Positions 30,261 to 33,051 of a stretch of DNA of 33,051 nucleotides are shown here, piece by piece (within the stretch, counting starts at the first letter, position 1; every line of letters starts with the position of its first letter). Under the pieces are notes generated by a model. That model was not told the origin of the DNA, made no database searches, and saw only the letters and a list, made by a program, of their open reading frames with translations. Made by a program: the position numbers and the translations under genes. This DNA is from Bacillota bacterium (lineage in GTDB: Bacteria; Bacillota; Clostridia; Christensenellales; UMGS416), in assembly GCA_023398815.1 (NCBI GenBank), contig JAEWRW010000025.1:1-33051 (forward strand), read 5' to 3'.

Positions 30261-32051
30261 ATGCCCACATTGCCCGCCGGGGGCCCGTTCTTCTTTGACG
30301 GGGCCTTTGGCACCTATTTCAGCACCCTGGTGCCCAATGGCGAGAGCTGCGAGCTGGCCAACCTGACGAACCCCGAACTGGTGCTGCGCATCCATCGGGA
30401 GTACATCGATGCCGGTGCCAACGCGATCCTCACCAACACCTTTGCGGCCAACGCCGGGGGGATGGCCGACGAGGCCACGCGGGACGCGGTGCTGGAGGCT
30501 GGCTACCGCCTGGCCTGTCAGGCCGCCGAGGGGTGCGACGTGGTGGTGTTTGCCGACATCGGCTACCGCATGACCGGAGAGGACGTCGCCGCCCGTGAGG
30601 AATATGCGGCCATTGCCCGGCGGTTCCTGGCGCTGGGGGCGCGCCACTTCGCCTTTGAGACCTTTGGCGAGCTCGATGTGATCCGCCCGGCCCTTGCGCT
30701 CATCCACCGGGAAGCACCAGAAGCCTTTGTACTGGTGTCCTTCGGTGTGTCGCAGGACGGCACCACCACCAAGGGCCATGACTACCGCGTCATCCTGCGG
30801 CAGGCCGCCGCGGTGCCGGGGGTGGGGGCGGTGGGGCTCAATTGCATCTGCGGGCCCAGCCACCTGCTGCGGTTGGTGCGGGCGCTGGACTTGAGTCAGA
30901 TGCGGCTGTGTGTCATGCCCAACTCCGGCTACCCCACGTCGGTAACCGGGCGGCTGGTGTTTGAGGACAACACGGCGTACTTCTCCCAAAAGGTGGCGGA
31001 GATGTATCGGCTGGGGGTGAACCTGCTGGGCGGCTGCTGCGGTACCACGCCACGCCACATCCGCCAGATGATCCGCCTGGTGCGGCAAACCGACCGGGGC
31101 AACGGGGGCGGCATCGCAGGTGTCCGCCCGTCGACCGGGCCTGTCAGCGAGCGCAATGCCCTGCGGGAGGCCTTCGCCAGCGGGCGCAAGGTCGTCGTGC
31201 TGGAGGTGGACCCGCCCCTTGACACCCGGGCCGGCCACCTGCTGCGTTGGGCCACCCTGGCGCGGGAGGCCGGGGTGGATGCCATCACCGTGGCCGACTC
31301 GCCGCTGGCCCGCTCCCGGGCCGACAGCATGATGATCGCCGCCAAAATCCGCCGGGAGTCGGGGGTGGAGGTCATCCCGCACCTCTCCTGCCGGGACCGG
31401 AACGCCATCGGCATCCAGTCGGCGCTGCTGGGCGGGCGCATTGAGTCGCTCTCCAGCGTCCTGGTCGTTACCGGCGACCCGGTGGTGCAGGACCGCGGCA
31501 AGGGGGTCTTCAACTTCCAGTCCTTCGGCCTCATGTCCACCATTCAGTCCCTCAACGAAGGCCTGTTTCAGGCCGCGCCCTACTTCATTGGCGGTGCCCT
31601 CAACGTCAATGCCCCGCGTTTCGAGGTGGAGCTGGAGCGCGCCAAACGAAAGATCGATGCGGGTGGTGGGTTTTTCATCACCCAGCCGATCTTTGAGGAG
31701 CGGGCGGTGGAGAACCTGCGACGGGCTCACGAGGCGCTGGATGCCCCAATCTTGGCGGGCATCATGCCGCCTGCCAGCTACCGCAACGCCCTGTTCCTCT
31801 CCAACGAGGTCGTGGGCATCCGCGTACCCCAGAGTCTGCTCGATGGCATGCGCGATCTGCCCGACGACGAAGCGCTGGCGCTCTCCCGTGCGTTTGCTCT
31901 GTCGCTGCTGGGGCAGGTGGAATCCTACTGCGAAGGCTACTGCTTCATGCCTCAGCTGCGCAAAGTGAAATTCGTCTGCGACATCGTGCGGGAAGCCCTC
32001 GCCGGTGCTGCGGTCGCGCCCAACCGGGCGGAAAGGACGGCCACCCTATGA
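30261..32051 (+). CDS. Bifunctional homocysteine S-methyltransferase / methylenetetrahydrofolate reductase
   Basis: Two-domain one-carbon enzyme like B. subtilis YitJ: the N-terminal half methylates homocysteine to methionine, the C-terminal half reduces 5,10-methylene- to 5-methyl-tetrahydrofolate. The ATG at 30261, seven bases after GAGGAG, gives 596 residues; the ATG at 30246 precedes that site. Zinc ligands of the homocysteine domain are Cys195 (GLNC) and Cys259-Cys260 (GGCCGTTP). DGAFGTYF and NTFAANAGGMAD are typical. A short Gly-rich linker (about 279-298) leads to the MTHFR domain (about 308-596) with VVVLEVDPPLDT, the VLVVTGDPV strand and FFITQPIFE. The next gene overlaps by four bases and encodes a pterin-binding domain. 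Confidence 0.92.
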   Translation: MPTLPAGGPFFFDGAFGTYFSTLVPNGESCELANLTNPELVLRIHREYIDAGANAILTNTFAANAGGMADEATRDAVLEAGYRLACQAAEGCDVVVFADIGYRMTGEDVAAREEYAAIARRFLALGARHFAFETFGELDVIRPALALIHREAPEAFVLVSFGVSQDGTTTKGHDYRVILRQAAAVPGVGAVGLNCICGPSHLLRLVRALDLSQMRLCVMPNSGYPTSVTGRLVFEDNTAYFSQKVAEMYRLGVNLLGGCCGTTPRHIRQMIRLVRQTDRGNGGGIAGVRPSTGPVSERNALREAFASGRKVVVLEVDPPLDTRAGHLLRWATLAREAGVDAITVADSPLARSRADSMMIAAKIRRESGVEVIPHLSCRDRNAIGIQSALLGGRIESLSSVLVVTGDPVVQDRGKGVFNFQSFGLMSTIQSLNEGLFQAAPYFIGGALNVNAPRFEVELERAKRKIDAGGGFFITQPIFEERAVENLRRAHEALDAPILAGIMPPASYRNALFLSNEVVGIRVPQSLLDGMRDLPDDEALALSRAFALSLLGQVESYCEGYCFMPQLRKVKFVCDIVREALAGAAVAPNRAERTATL

Positions 32052-32827
32052 TTCTCATTGGCGAAAAGCTCAACAGCTCCATCCCCCGTACCCGGAAAGC
32101 CTTGGAGACACGGGACGAGGAGACGATCCTCCGGCTCATTGCCGCCCAGGTCGAGGCCGGCGCGACCTATCTCGATCTCAACACGGCGCTGCTGGGGCAG
32201 GGGGAGACCGACGCTATGCAGTGGCTCCTTGGCCTTGTGCTCGGTCACAACGACTGCGGCGTCATGCTCGATTCGCCCAACCCCGCAGTGGTACAGGATA
32301 CCATCGGGGCCGTCGGCGACCGGCCCGTCATTGTCAACTCCGTCACGCTCTGCGAGCGCATGGATGAGCTGTTGCCCACCGTGCGGGATACCGGGGCCGG
32401 CGTTGTGGCCCTGCCTATTGACACGGCTGGCGTGCCTGCTGATGCCCGCCGCCGTGCTGATAACTGCCACCGGTTGGTGGAGCGTATCACCGCCGCGGGG
32501 GTGCCCGCCGACCGCGTCTACCTCGACGTGCTGGCCCAGGCCGTGGCCATGGATGGCGGCAGCGCCGTGGCCGCGCTGGAGACCCTGCGCCTGGTTCGTG
32601 CCGAGCTCCCCGGCGTTCACACCATCTGCGGCCTCTCCAACGTGTCCTTCGGCCTGCCCAAACGGGCGATGATGAACAACGCCCTGCTGGTTGCTGCCAT
32701 CGCCGCCGGGATGGACAGTGTCATTCTGGACCCCACCAATGCCAGCACCATGGACGCGCTGGTGGCCGCCGAGGCTCTTGTGGGCCGCGACGAGTACTGC
32801 ATGGACTACCTCACCCGCTTTCGCTAG
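32048..32827 (+). CDS. Pterin-binding methyltetrahydrofolate:corrinoid methyltransferase-like protein
   Basis: Single-domain TIM barrel of the dihydropteroate synthase-like group, as in AcsE/MtvA-type methyltransferases and the folate module of MetH; expected to move the methyl of 5-methyl-tetrahydrofolate to a corrinoid. Of the 259 residues, MILIGEKLNSSIPRTRKAL opens the barrel, GATYLDLNTA (the conserved D-x-N) follows, then MLDSPNPAVVQ, RPVIVNSVT, GVVALPIDTAGVP, and TICGLSNVSFGLPKR near residue 192 with the key Asn-Val-Ser-Phe-Gly-Leu motif. It starts inside the stop of the fusion gene (ATGA), so the two are made together. No cobalamin-binding protein is encoded within the window. Confidence 0.9.
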   Translation: MILIGEKLNSSIPRTRKALETRDEETILRLIAAQVEAGATYLDLNTALLGQGETDAMQWLLGLVLGHNDCGVMLDSPNPAVVQDTIGAVGDRPVIVNSVTLCERMDELLPTVRDTGAGVVALPIDTAGVPADARRRADNCHRLVERITAAGVPADRVYLDVLAQAVAMDGGSAVAALETLRLVRAELPGVHTICGLSNVSFGLPKRAMMNNALLVAAIAAGMDSVILDPTNASTMDALVAAEALVGRDEYCMDYLTRFR

Positions 32828-32830
32828 CCG

Positions 32831-33051
32831 TCAGGGCCGGCAGCCAATGTCGCGCACCGGGATGGTGGGCGGCAGGGTTTGGTTGTCGGCGACGGGCGGT
32901 GTGCCACGCCAGGCTGGATAGTGCAGGACCGGCGACCAATGTCGCGCACCGGGATGGTGGGCGGCAGGGTTTGGCTGCCGCGGCGGGCGGTGTCCACGTC
33001 AGGTTGGATGGGGCAGAGCCGGAAGCCAGCGGCACCCCACCAGGCAAGTGC
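32831..33051. repeat. Tandem repeats of about 92 bp, two full and one partial copy, running off the window
   Basis: Copies start near 32831, 32921 and 33011. The first two share a 39-nt identical block that begins CCAATGTCGCGCACCGGGAT (32844 and 32936, period 92) and continues through GGTGGGCGGCAGGGTTTGG. They then diverge (TTGTCGGCGACGGGCGG versus CTGCCGCGGCGGGCGG). The third begins GGGCAGAGCCGGAAGCCAG and is more divergent. No coding signal is evident; open frames over it reflect high GC. Confidence 0.85.

Noticed and set aside
30210..31730. Minus-strand open frame of 506 codons opposite the methyltransferase-MTHFR gene
   Set aside because: His/Gln/Arg-rich mirror of a convincing enzyme; no motifs.
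1..33051. CRISPR array, prophage or tRNA genes
   Set aside because: No regularly spaced short repeats, phage structural genes or tRNA-like GGTTCRANNCC arms in a cloverleaf context were found on either strand by eye.

Overview
The window reads as chromosomal DNA of a GC-rich (roughly 60-65% by eye) endospore-forming Bacillota, most likely a member of the Clostridia. The pointers are a YunB-type sporulation protein, strong AGGAGG-type ribosome binding sites, sigma-A-like promoters, a DUF624 membrane protein attached to a sugar ABC operon lacking its own ATPase, and a YitJ-like homocysteine methyltransferase/MTHFR fusion. I cannot name a genus. I saw no tRNA, rRNA, CRISPR array or prophage.

Layout. 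1-268 is the N-terminal end of an IS256-family transposase cut by the window edge, followed by a gene-free stretch packed with hairpins (380-620). 778-3869 (-) is rsuA-topB. 4156-5907 (-) is a secreted Ig-like repeat protein. 6194-8492 (+) is a MATE transporter and a glutamate-5-kinase-like kinase, driven from a promoter framed by a perfect 14-bp inverted repeat. 8589-11495 (-) is a class A penicillin-binding protein, divergent from yunB. 12538-15459 (+) is a compact operon of DUF2156, Eis-like GNAT and APH-fold kinase genes. 15636-21049 (+) holds polA, coaE, a small lytic transglycosylase and an oligopeptide-type binding lipoprotein. 21530-25921 (-) holds a small Cys-containing unknown protein and a sugar ABC operon (binding protein, two permeases, DUF624). 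26040-26567 is a second gene-free, hairpin-rich stretch. 26568-29121 is a divergent znuA / znuC-znuB zinc uptake locus with palindromic operator-like sites on both promoters. 29282-29890 (-) is a lower-GC DJ-1/PfpI protein whose usual nucleophile Cys appears to be Ser. 30261-32827 (+) encodes a homocysteine methyltransferase-MTHFR fusion and a pterin-binding methyltransferase, i.e. parts of a split methionine synthase. The window ends in ~92-bp tandem repeats.

Most striking observation: the two gene-free stretches, 26 kb apart, carry two copies each of two structured repeats. Element B is exactly 91 nt in both copies (516-606 on +, 26361-26451 on -). Its non-paired parts are almost identical, whereas two of its stems differ by paired, compensating changes. 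Element A (439-478 and 26513-26550) behaves the same way: fixed flanks around a hairpin whose arms differ but still pair. This suggests selection or a copying mechanism acting on secondary structure, and I do not recognise the family.
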